From positions 1 through 61,591 of the forward strand of contig NZ_JARVKV010000035.1 of assembly GCF_029813835.1 (NCBI RefSeq): a stretch of 61,591 bases of DNA, read 5' to 3'. This stretch comes from Streptomyces sp. DH37. Lineage in GTDB: Bacteria > Actinomycetota > Actinomycetes > Streptomycetales > Streptomycetaceae. A model generated the notes under the pieces. It saw only the letters and a list, made by a program, of their open reading frames with translations. It was not told where the DNA came from and ran no database searches. A program made the position numbers and the translations under genes. Numbering within the stretch: the first letter of the stretch is position 1; every line of letters begins with the position of its first letter. This document shows positions 17,232 to 23,962 of this stretch, one piece after another.

Positions 17232-17245
17232 TGGGAGCGCTCCCA
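17232..17245. promoter_or_regulatory. CebR operator (cellulose-utilisation box)
   Basis: TGGGAGCGCTCCCA is a perfect 14-bp palindrome identical to the established Streptomyces CebR consensus. It sits directly upstream of the GH9 cellulase gene, where LacI-family repressor CebR would block transcription until cellobiose or cellotriose is present. Confidence 0.92.
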
Positions 17246-17330
17246 TAGGGGTGGTCCGTACATGGTCGGCACGTCGCCGGGGGCCGTCAATCGGTGGAGC
17301 GCATCTCTTTGCCGAACGATCGGTGGAACC

Positions 17331-17384
17331 GGACCGGACCGGACCGGGTCGGGTCGGACCGGGTCGGGTCGGGTCGGACCGGGG
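17331..17384. repeat. pentanucleotide tandem repeat (GGACC/GGGTC units)
   Basis: About eleven consecutive 5-base units of the forms GGACC and GGGTC follow each other without interruption between the cellulase promoter and the VOC gene. It is non-coding and could vary in copy number by slippage. Since the two unit types are near reverse complements, the tract could also fold back on itself. Confidence 0.75.
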
Positions 17385-17451
17385 CAGCGTGGCCGGACGG
17401 TCAGGAACCGGGAGAGGTACCGGTCCTCGGACCGTGGCTACCGTGACGGTC

Positions 17452-17862
17452 ATGGACATCACCGTTCACACGGCCTCCCTGCCCCATGACGACCCGGACG
17501 CAGCCCTGGCCTTCTACCGCGACACCCTCGGCTTCGAGGTCCGCGGCGACGTCGGGCACGGCAGGACGCGCTGGATCACGGTCGGCCCCGCCGGCCGGCC
17601 CGGCACCTCCATCCTCCTGGCGCCGCCGGCCGCCGACCCCGGAATCACCGAGGACGAGCGCCGCACCATCGCCGAGATGATGGCCAAGGGCACCTACGGC
17701 TGGATCCTGCTGGCCACCCGGGACCTGGACGGCACCTTCGAGAAGGTGCGGGCCGGGGGCGCCGAAGTCGTCCAGGAGCCGACCGAGCAGCCGTACGGCG
17801 TCCGCGACTGCGCCTTCCGCGATCCCGCGGGCAACCTGATCCGCATCCAGGAGCTCCGCTGA
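17452..17862 (+). CDS. VOC-family (glyoxalase/bleomycin-resistance-like) protein
   Basis: A 136-residue vicinal-oxygen-chelate protein with the paired beta-alpha-beta-beta-beta modules: DPDAALAFYRDTLGFEVRGDV in the first half and TFEKVRAGGAEVV, then YGVRDCAFRDPAGNLIRIQEL, in the second. Metal-ligand positions include H6 and the Glu in the C-terminal strand. Substrate cannot be deduced; relatives range from dioxygenases to drug-binding proteins. The ATG at 17452 gives the normal start. Just downstream is what looks like the decayed end of an AraC-type regulator, a common partner of such genes. Confidence 0.85.
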   Translation: MDITVHTASLPHDDPDAALAFYRDTLGFEVRGDVGHGRTRWITVGPAGRPGTSILLAPPAADPGITEDERRTIAEMMAKGTYGWILLATRDLDGTFEKVRAGGAEVVQEPTEQPYGVRDCAFRDPAGNLIRIQELR

Positions 17863-17972
17863 GCCGCTCGGCGACGGACCGGCTCTCGGCCGCCGGCGCT
17901 TCCGGGCCTCCTCGCGGCACCGGCCGCCGGGCCGGGGCGCTCCTCGCCCCCGACCTCCACACGGGGCGGCCC

Positions 17973-18173
17973 CGGCGTCGCCGAGGTGCGCCGCGCAGTC
18001 GACTGCCCGTCGCCGGACGTCTTCGACGCCCGCTTCACCGAACGGGTCGGCATGCCGCCCGGCGACCACCGGCGCCGCGCGGCGGGCGTCGCGGGACGCC
18101 GCCGTACGTGGCGGAACGGCCGGCCGGACCGGTCAGGATTCGAGAAGCGCCGGCGGCCGGACCGCGACTAGCG
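17973..18173 (+). pseudogene. remnant of an AraC-family regulator C-terminus
   Basis: One frame reads VAEVRRAVDCPSPDVFDARF then TERVGMPPGDHRRRAAG, which resembles the last helix-turn-helix of AraC-type regulators (GF-SP--F-R-F-R--G--P--YRRR). After a frame change it continues TPPYVAERPAGPVRIREAP, which matches, from memory, the tail of a Streptomyces AraC group ending PPCVAKQVTRPVRNREAP. No N-terminal part or start codon is present between the VOC stop and this segment, so I call it a truncated, frameshifted pseudogene. The remaining gap, roughly 17863-18528, shows no other gene. Confidence 0.55.
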
Positions 18174-18528
18174 TGGCGGACATGGCTTCCACCGAGTCCG
18201 TCACCCCGGGGCCGCCGACCCCGCGGCCCCCGAACGGGTGCGCACGTTACGCCCCGTCGGGCCCACGGGACGGCGGCCGGTGGGCGCCACGGCCCCCGGC
18301 CCGGCCGACCACCGCACGGGGACGCGGACCCCGTACCCCCGGGCCCGGGTCCTTCCGCGGGACGCGGCGCTGCCGTGTGCTGCCGCGGGGACGCCGGGTG
18401 ACCGGCCCCCGGGCAGCGCCGCCGCTCCCGTCCGGACAGCAGCCGGTCGTTTCCGGAGGAGCCACCGCCGCGGTGGGCCCCCGGCGCGGAACGACCGCGA
18501 TCAAGCCCTGCACGAGAGGAAATCCGCC

Positions 18529-19005
18529 ATGAACGACACCCGGACGTCCGCCGAGAGCACCGGCGCGGCCGATCAGAAGCACGACGGGTTCACGGACGAG
18601 GAACGGAGCGCGATGAAGGAGCGCGCCCAGGAGCTGAGGAAGACCGCGCGCCGCAGCCCGCGCGCGGCCAAGGCGGACGCGGAGAGCGAGGTGCTGGCGA
18701 AGATCGCCGCGATGCCGGAGGCGGACCGCGTCCTCGCCCAGCGGATCCATGACATCGTCAAGGCCAGCGCGCCGGACCTCTCGCCGAAGCTCTGGTACGG
18801 GATGCCCGCGTACGCCAGGAACGGCAAGGTCGTCTGCTTCTTCCAGGGCGCGCAGAAGTTCAAGACGAGGTACGCCACGCTCGGCTTCAGCGACCAGGCG
18901 GATCTCGACGAGGGCACCATGTGGCCGACCGCCTACGCCCTGACGGAGCTGACCCCCGCCGACGAGGCACGCATCGGCGCGCTCATCGGGAAAGCGGCGG
19001 GCTGA
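18529..19005 (+). CDS. DUF1801 (YdhG-like) protein
   Basis: A 158-residue protein whose second half is a DUF1801/YdhG-like domain: RIHDIVKASAPDLSPKLWYGMPAYARNGKVVCFFQGAQKFKTRYATLGF (key motif LWYGMPAY). The first half is a charged, helical extension rich in Lys and Arg (MKERAQELRKTARRSPRA). The family is related in fold to frataxin/Fra-like iron-binding proteins, but function in actinomycetes is not established. The ATG at 18529 has GAGAGGA eight bases upstream. A very strong hairpin follows the gene. Confidence 0.85.
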   Translation: MNDTRTSAESTGAADQKHDGFTDEERSAMKERAQELRKTARRSPRAAKADAESEVLAKIAAMPEADRVLAQRIHDIVKASAPDLSPKLWYGMPAYARNGKVVCFFQGAQKFKTRYATLGFSDQADLDEGTMWPTAYALTELTPADEARIGALIGKAAG

Positions 19006-19063
19006 GGCCGGCGCTCCTCGTGAGCGCGGCGCCCGCCGGCCGGGAGGAACGCCCCGGCGACCC

Positions 19064-19096
19064 GTGGCCCGCACCGCCCCCGGCGGTGCGGGCCAC
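19064..19096 (+). terminator. strong intrinsic hairpin after the DUF1801 gene
   Basis: Two perfectly complementary 15-base arms (GTGGCCCGCACCGCC and its complement) flank a CCC loop, 58 bases past the stop codon. Confidence 0.75.
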
Positions 19097-19164
19097 GGCC
19101 GCGGCGATGAGTTCGCCCGGCACGGGGAGTCTCACCACCGTTGTCGCCGACACAGGAGGAACAC

Positions 19165-19809
19165 GTGGCTCAACTGCTGAGGGTGCAGAACTTCAACGTC
19201 TCGAGTGACGGCATCGGTGCCGGTGAGGACCAGAGCCTCGGGAATCCCTTCGGGCTCGCCGACGCCGGGCGGCTGTTCGCCTGGGCTGGCGCCACGGCGA
19301 GCTGGCCCAACCGCACCGAGCCCGGCGGCAGCCGGGGCCTCGACGACTACTTCACGCGGGACTTCGCGCACAACATCGGCGCCGAGATCATGGGCCGCAA
19401 CAAGTTCGGGCCCCAGCGCGGGCCCTGGCACGACCACGAGTGGCGCGGCTGGTGGGGGGACGAGCCCCCGTTCCGCACCCCGGTGTTCGTCATGACGCAC
19501 CACAGGCGTCCTTCGTTCACACTCTCCGACACCACGTTCCACTTCGTCGGCGGCGACCCGGGCGCAGTCCTCGAGCAGGCGCGGGAGGCGGCGCAGGGCA
19601 GGGACGTGCGACTGGGCGGCGGGGTCACCACCATCCGGCAGTTCCTGGAGGCCGACCTCGTCGACACCCTGCACGTGGCGGTCTCGCCGGTGGAACTCGG
19701 ATCCGGGCTACGGCTCTGGGAGTCGCCCGACGAACTGCTCGACCGGTTCCACCTCGAGGTCGTGCCCAGCCCGAGCGGCGTGACGCACCACCTGTTCTGG
19801 CGGAGGTGA
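19165..19809 (+). CDS. dihydrofolate reductase/RibD C-terminal family protein
   Basis: A 214-residue protein of the RibD_C/DHFR-like family. The C-terminal part shows DVRLGGGVTTIRQFLEADLVDTLHVAVSPVELGSGLRLW, the usual GG--T---FL--GLVDE motif, and the N-terminal QNFNVSSDGIGAG strand is typical. An AGGAGG box four bases before GTG 19165 fixes the start, although the frame stays open back to a TTG. Members are NADPH-binding reductases of unknown substrate, common in Streptomyces. It is probably monocistronic. Confidence 0.85.
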   Translation: MAQLLRVQNFNVSSDGIGAGEDQSLGNPFGLADAGRLFAWAGATASWPNRTEPGGSRGLDDYFTRDFAHNIGAEIMGRNKFGPQRGPWHDHEWRGWWGDEPPFRTPVFVMTHHRRPSFTLSDTTFHFVGGDPGAVLEQAREAAQGRDVRLGGGVTTIRQFLEADLVDTLHVAVSPVELGSGLRLWESPDELLDRFHLEVVPSPSGVTHHLFWRR

Positions 19810-20141
19810 CACGAGGCCCGCTCGGGGGTGCCGCACGGCCGGGCACGGGCGTCCCGGAGGGTGACCGCGAAGGCGCGGGCGAGCTGCCGATGCAGGACGG
19901 GGCGGCCGCCCGCGGCCCACCGGGCGCCCCGGCGGGCCGCGGGCCCGCCCGGCCGCCGCGCGGTTCGAGGACGGGTGGGTGCCCACCGCGCCGGCCGGGC
20001 GTCCACCGCGCCGGCCGGGGCGGCGAGGAAGCCGTCGACCGACTGTCCTGCGCCATCTTCGGACCGCTTTGTTCCATATCACCGTGATGGCGGTGAACGA
20101 TGGGGTGTCGCACACGTTCGGACGATATCCAGGGGGATTCG
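19810..20141. other. intergenic region, nothing recognised
   Basis: About 330 bases before the XRE-STAND-WD40 gene. Open frames here are antisense-like and I see no repeat or RNA gene. Presumably it contains the promoter of the next gene. Confidence 0.4.
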
Positions 20142-23051
20142 ATGCCGCGGAAGGAGCTGCCTCTTGCCGCAGGCGACGGGCCGCTGCTGAGGTTCGCCGC
20201 AGATCTCCGCCGACTGCGCCAGCGCGTCGGCGGGCCGTCGTACCGGGAGCTGTCGGCGCGGGCGCACTACTCCATAGCCACCCTCTCGAGTGCGGCGGCG
20301 GGACGCCGGCTGCCGACGCTCGAGGTGACCCTCGCCTACGTACGGGCCTGCGGGGCGGACACCGAGGAGTGGAGACGGCGCTGGCACGGCGTCGCGGCCG
20401 AGCTCGCCTGCCCGGAGGGGGCCCGTGAGGAACCGCCGGACGGGGACGCCGCCGCGTCCGGGGAGCACGACCGGGCTCCGTACGCGGGACTGGCGGCCTA
20501 CCGTTCCGGCGACTCGCAGTGGTTCTTCGGCCGCGAGCGGGTGGTCGACGACCTGGTGGGGCGGCTGGCCGACCGGCGGTTCATCGCCGTCTTCGGCGCG
20601 TCGGGGGCGGGGAAGACGTCCCTGCTGCGCGCCGGCCTCGTTCCCCGGCTGGAGTCCGGGCGCCGCCGGGTCATCGTGTTCACGCCGGGGCCGCGCCCGG
20701 TGGAGGAGATCGCGGTCCGGCTGGCCCGGCCGGCCGGCACCACCCCCGGCCGGCTGCACGGGGACCTCGAAGCCGCGCCGGAGAACCTGCACCGCACACT
20801 GTGCGCCATCGCCGCCGGACACCCCGGTGGGGAGGCCGAAACCGTCCTCGTGGTGGACCAGTTCGAGGAGCTGTTCACGCTGTGCCGCAGCGAGGAGGAA
20901 CGGACCGGGTTCCTCTCCTCGCTGATCTTCGCCGCCACGGCCGGGAACAGCCGCTGCCGTGTCGTCCTGGGCGTGCGCGCCGACTTCTACTCCCACTGCG
21001 CGGGGCGGGTCGAGCTGGTGGAGGTCCTGCGCGACGCCCAGGTCGCGCTCGGCCCGATGAGCACCGACGAACTGCACCGCGCCGTCGTGCGGCCGGCCGC
21101 CCGCGCGGGGTGCCGGGTGGAGGGCCGGCTGCTCGTCCACCTGATCGCGCAGGCGCAGGGGCACGTGGCGATCCTGCCGCTGCTGTCCCACGCGCTGCTG
21201 GAGACCTGGCGCCGACGGCGCGGCACCATGCTGACGCTCGCCGGCTTCCAGGCCGTCGGCGGCATCGAGGGGGCGCTGGCCCGGACGGCCGAGGCGTTCC
21301 ACGGGAGCCTCGACCCGGACGGGCAGGCCGCCGCCCGCCGCCTGTTCCTGCGCCTGACCGCGCTCGGCGAGGGCACCGAGGACACCAAGCGCCGCATCAC
21401 GCGTGCCGAACTGGACGGCGAGCGCGGCATCGAGGCCGTGGTGGAGCAGGCCGCGGCGGCACGGCTGGTCACCCTGGACGGGGACCGGCTGGAGATGACG
21501 CACGAGGCGTTGATCCAGAGCTGGCCGCGGCTGCGCCGCTGGCTCACCGAGGACCGGGAGCGGCTCCTGCTGCACCGGCGGCTGACCGAGGCCGCCGACG
21601 CCTGGGACCTGCTGCACCGCGACCCGGGCGCCCTGTACCGGGGGATACGGCTCGCCGCGGCCCGTTCGCTGGCCGACTCCCCCGACATGGGGCTGACCGC
21701 CAAGGAACGCGCCTTCCTCGACGCCAGTGTCGCGGCGGAGGCCGACGAGACGCGGCTCGCCGCGCGCCGGTCCCGCCGGCTGCGGCTGCTGGCGTTCGCC
21801 ATGGCGGGCCTCGCCCTGCTCACGACGGTGACCAGCGTCCTCGCCGTGCGCGCCCACCACGAGGTGGAGCGGCAGCGCAACCGCGCGGTCGCGGTCAACG
21901 TGGCCGCCGAGGCCGCCGAGCTGTACCGCGACAGGCCTGCCCTGGCCGTGCAGCTCAGCCTCGCGGCGCACCGGCTTTCGCCCACCGGCGAGACGCGCGA
22001 CCGCCTGCTGAGCACCCTCATGACCTCCTGGGCGGGGCACGGCACGGAGCTGCTGGCGCTGGCCCTCGGCCCGGACGGCAGGACCCTGGCGACGGCGGCC
22101 GGGGACCGGGTCCGGCTCTGGGACATCGGCGACGCCAGGAAACCGGTGCGGCTCGCCACGCTCGGCGTGCCCGGGGGCCTCGTCCAGTCCCTCGCGATCC
22201 ACCCCGGCGGACGCGTCCTGGCCACCGGCGGCGCCGACCGGAGGATCCGTCTGTGGGACATCGGCGACCGCGGGCGGCCGGTGCTCCTGTCGGTCTTCGG
22301 CGACCACGGCGGCGCCGTCCGCGCCCTGGCCTTCGGCCCGGACGGACTCACCCTGGCCAGCGGGAGCGACGACCGGACGACCCGGCTGTGGGACACGGCG
22401 GACCCGGACCGGCCGGGGAGGCGGGCCGTCCTGCGCGGACCCGCGGACACGGTGCGCTCCGTGGCGTTCGGCGCGGACGGGCGCACGCTGGCGACGGCGA
22501 GCAACGACGAGACCGTGCACCTGTGGGACCTGGGCTCACCGGGGCGCCCGGCGGAGCTCGCGCGCTGGAGGGCGCACGGCACCGTGGCACTCGCGGTCGC
22601 CTTCAGCCCGCGCTCCGACGTCCTGGCCACCTCCGGCGGGGGCAGGTCCTCGGTGAGGCTGTGGGACGTGTCGGAACGGGAACGCCCGCGGGAGCTGTCC
22701 TCCCTCACCGGACACAGCGATGTGGTGGGGCACGTCGCGTTCAGTCCCGACGGCCGCCTGCTCGCCAGCGCCGGCGACGACCGGGCGGTCCGGGTCTGGG
22801 ACGTCTCCGATCCCGCCCGGCCCGCCGTCCGCGCCCATCTGACCGCCTACACCACGGCCGTCATGGGGGCGGAGTTCACGCCGGACGGCCGCACCCTGGT
22901 GTCCGCCGTCTTCGACGGCACGATCCGCCTCCTGCCGACCGACTTCCCGCGCGTCACGGCGGACGCGTGCGACTTCGCCCGGCCCACGATCACCCGGGCC
23001 GAGTGGCACCGCCACCTGCCGGGCATCTCCTACGACCCTCCCTGCCGTTAG
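20142..23051 (+). CDS. XRE-type HTH / STAND NTPase / WD40 repeat protein
   Basis: A 969-residue regulator-like protein. An N-terminal XRE-like helix-turn-helix (about residues 14-75) is followed by a STAND (nSTAND1) ATPase with Walker A GASGAGKTSLL (about 150-160) and Walker B VLVVDQFEELF. Then come a winged-helix-like segment, a hydrophobic helix near residue 550 (LRLLAFAMAGLALLTTVTSVLAV) and seven WD40 units ending in LWD-type motifs (about 630-940), enough for one propeller. STAND proteins of this kind are ligand-sensing switches; the HTH suggests DNA binding, the single hydrophobic helix membrane association. ATG 20142 follows AGGGGG. It directly precedes the knottin-like operon, so a regulatory link is possible but unproven. 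Confidence 0.85.
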   Translation: MPRKELPLAAGDGPLLRFAADLRRLRQRVGGPSYRELSARAHYSIATLSSAAAGRRLPTLEVTLAYVRACGADTEEWRRRWHGVAAELACPEGAREEPPDGDAAASGEHDRAPYAGLAAYRSGDSQWFFGRERVVDDLVGRLADRRFIAVFGASGAGKTSLLRAGLVPRLESGRRRVIVFTPGPRPVEEIAVRLARPAGTTPGRLHGDLEAAPENLHRTLCAIAAGHPGGEAETVLVVDQFEELFTLCRSEEERTGFLSSLIFAATAGNSRCRVVLGVRADFYSHCAGRVELVEVLRDAQVALGPMSTDELHRAVVRPAARAGCRVEGRLLVHLIAQAQGHVAILPLLSHALLETWRRRRGTMLTLAGFQAVGGIEGALARTAEAFHGSLDPDGQAAARRLFLRLTALGEGTEDTKRRITRAELDGERGIEAVVEQAAAARLVTLDGDRLEMTHEALIQSWPRLRRWLTEDRERLLLHRRLTEAADAWDLLHRDPGALYRGIRLAAARSLADSPDMGLTAKERAFLDASVAAEADETRLAARRSRRLRLLAFAMAGLALLTTVTSVLAVRAHHEVERQRNRAVAVNVAAEAAELYRDRPALAVQLSLAAHRLSPTGETRDRLLSTLMTSWAGHGTELLALALGPDGRTLATAAGDRVRLWDIGDARKPVRLATLGVPGGLVQSLAIHPGGRVLATGGADRRIRLWDIGDRGRPVLLSVFGDHGGAVRALAFGPDGLTLASGSDDRTTRLWDTADPDRPGRRAVLRGPADTVRSVAFGADGRTLATASNDETVHLWDLGSPGRPAELARWRAHGTVALAVAFSPRSDVLATSGGGRSSVRLWDVSERERPRELSSLTGHSDVVGHVAFSPDGRLLASAGDDRAVRVWDVSDPARPAVRAHLTAYTTAVMGAEFTPDGRTLVSAVFDGTIRLLPTDFPRVTADACDFARPTITRAEWHRHLPGISYDPPCR

Positions 23052-23058
23052 GCCGTGC

Positions 23059-23086
23059 CGGGGCCCCACCGGTCCCGCGGGCCCCG
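23059..23086 (+). terminator. hairpin after the WD40 gene
   Basis: CGGGGCCC pairs with GGGCCCCG across a 12-base loop, just after the stop codon. Confidence 0.5.
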
Positions 23087-23091
23087 TCACT

Positions 23092-23139
23092 GTTGTTCGG
23101 CGTTCGTTTGTTCAGCGCGGAGCCGCGAAAGCGAACAAC
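23092..23139. promoter_or_regulatory. inverted/direct repeat of TTGTTCG upstream of the knottin-like operon
   Basis: GTTGTTCG at 23092-23099 is matched by its exact complement CGAACAAC at 23132-23139, and a third TTGTTC lies between them (23108-23113). The pattern is AT-richer than its surroundings and lies about 130 bases before the precursor gene, so I read it as a candidate operator/promoter region. No regulator is identified; the XRE-WD40 protein upstream is one possibility. Confidence 0.45.
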
Positions 23140-23262
23140 GATTCCGGGCTAGAGCTTGAGCCACGGGACCCCGGTCCGCCGCGCCGACCGGCGTCGGGGG
23201 CCGCCGTCCCGCCCGGGAGGCCGGTCGACCGATCCGCCTCCGGACCGACCGAAGGAGAACCG

Positions 23263-23436
23263 ATGCCGGTGACATCCCTTGCCGAACGGCTCGCCGGAAA
23301 CGGGCTGCAGCAGCACCTGCACTCCGAGACGACCGCCGTCGAGGAGGCGTGCATCCCCCGCTACGAGGAGTGCTGGTGGGACTCGGAGTGCTGCCACGGC
23401 CTCGTCTGCGAGTGGTTCCACTGCTACCTCCCGTGA
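23263..23436 (+). CDS. precursor peptide with inhibitor-cystine-knot core
   Basis: A 57-residue peptide, too short for default gene calling. An AAGGAG box five bases upstream fixes ATG 23263. Residues 1-28 are a soluble leader (MPVTSLAERLAGNGLQQHL at the N-terminus, ending in AVEE) without a signal-peptide core. Residues 29-57 form the predicted core, starting ACIPRYEEC and ending CYLP. All six cysteines (30, 37, 43, 44, 49, 54) lie in the core with spacing C-x6-C-x5-CC-x4-C-x4-C. This is the inhibitor cystine knot (knottin) pattern of, for example, spider gating-modifier toxins, and the core is rich in Trp/Phe/Tyr as those are. The core is acidic and has no Lys. Immediately downstream are RRE, lasso-type B/C relatives, disulfide machinery, a Glu-type protease and an exporter. 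I infer an exported disulfide-knotted RiPP. A lasso-type ring (Ala29 to Glu35 or Glu36) is an alternative or additional modification. Confidence 0.85.
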   Translation: MPVTSLAERLAGNGLQQHLHSETTAVEEACIPRYEECWWDSECCHGLVCEWFHCYLP

Positions 23437-23468
23437 GGGCCGTTCGAACCACCCGTTGAGTGAGTGAG

Positions 23469-23522
23469 GCGGGATCCCGCCGGGGACGCGCCGCGTCGGC
23501 GCGGTCCCCGGCGGGGTCCCGC
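23469..23522 (+). terminator. long hairpin between precursor and maturation genes (attenuator)
   Basis: Two arms of about 24 bases (23469-23492 and 23498-23522) pair almost completely, with one G-T pair and one bulged base, around a GCGTC loop. It starts 33 bases after the precursor stop. Placement between a RiPP precursor gene and its enzymes commonly gives partial termination, so that precursor is made in excess; I infer the same here. Confidence 0.75.
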
Positions 23523-23566
23523 GCCGGCGGTCGCGGTCCACCTGGCACCTGGGAGCTGGTGAGGAA

Positions 23567-23962
23567 ATGCTCTTTCTCTGGAAATCCGCCCGGACGGCGC
23601 GGGCGTTCGTGGTGTCCTCCCGACGCGGGAACGGCACGTACGCGCTGGACTGGCCCGCGGTCCGGGCCCGTCCGGGGAGGACGCCGCGCGGGGCGGCGAA
23701 GGCCGTGGCCCGGCTGCGCGTGGCCCAGCGGATGACGATGGGGTTCCTCGACCCCGTCGAGGACGCGTTGTTCACGGCCGCCGCACTGCGGGACCTGGGG
23801 TTCCCCGTCACCTTCCACCTGGGACGCGAGAAGGCGCCCCTCGTGGCGCCCGGCGGGTTCTACGCGTGGGTGCAGCACGGCGACGAGGTGCTCACCACCT
23901 CGCTGCCGGTGCGGGAGGAGTACACCGAGGTGCTGCGCGTCGGAGGGGTGACCGCCTCGTGA
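23567..23962 (+). CDS. lasso B2-like (transglutaminase-fold) protein lacking the catalytic Cys and His
   Basis: A 131-residue protein resembling the lasso-peptide B2 leader peptidase (PF13471-like). Family features kept are the basic N-terminal helical part, AKAVARLRVAQRM, the helix DALFTAAALRDLGFPVTFHLG, and the strand GFYAWVQHGDEVL. In active B2 enzymes the segment before the helix carries the nucleophilic Cys and the strand reads HAW. Here the first region (about residues 58-66) has no Cys, the whole protein has none, and the strand reads Y99-A-W. It therefore should not be a cysteine protease. I infer a structural or leader-binding role beside the RRE and C proteins. ATG 23567 follows GTGAGGA; the stop overlaps the next start (GTGA). 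Confidence 0.75.
   Translation: MLFLWKSARTARAFVVSSRRGNGTYALDWPAVRARPGRTPRGAAKAVARLRVAQRMTMGFLDPVEDALFTAAALRDLGFPVTFHLGREKAPLVAPGGFYAWVQHGDEVLTTSLPVREEYTEVLRVGGVTAS

Noticed and set aside
23279..23467. 62-residue plus-strand frame over the precursor gene
   Set aside because: It is a +1 shadow of the knottin-like precursor, lacks a ribosome-binding site and is Ser/Arg/Thr-rich.
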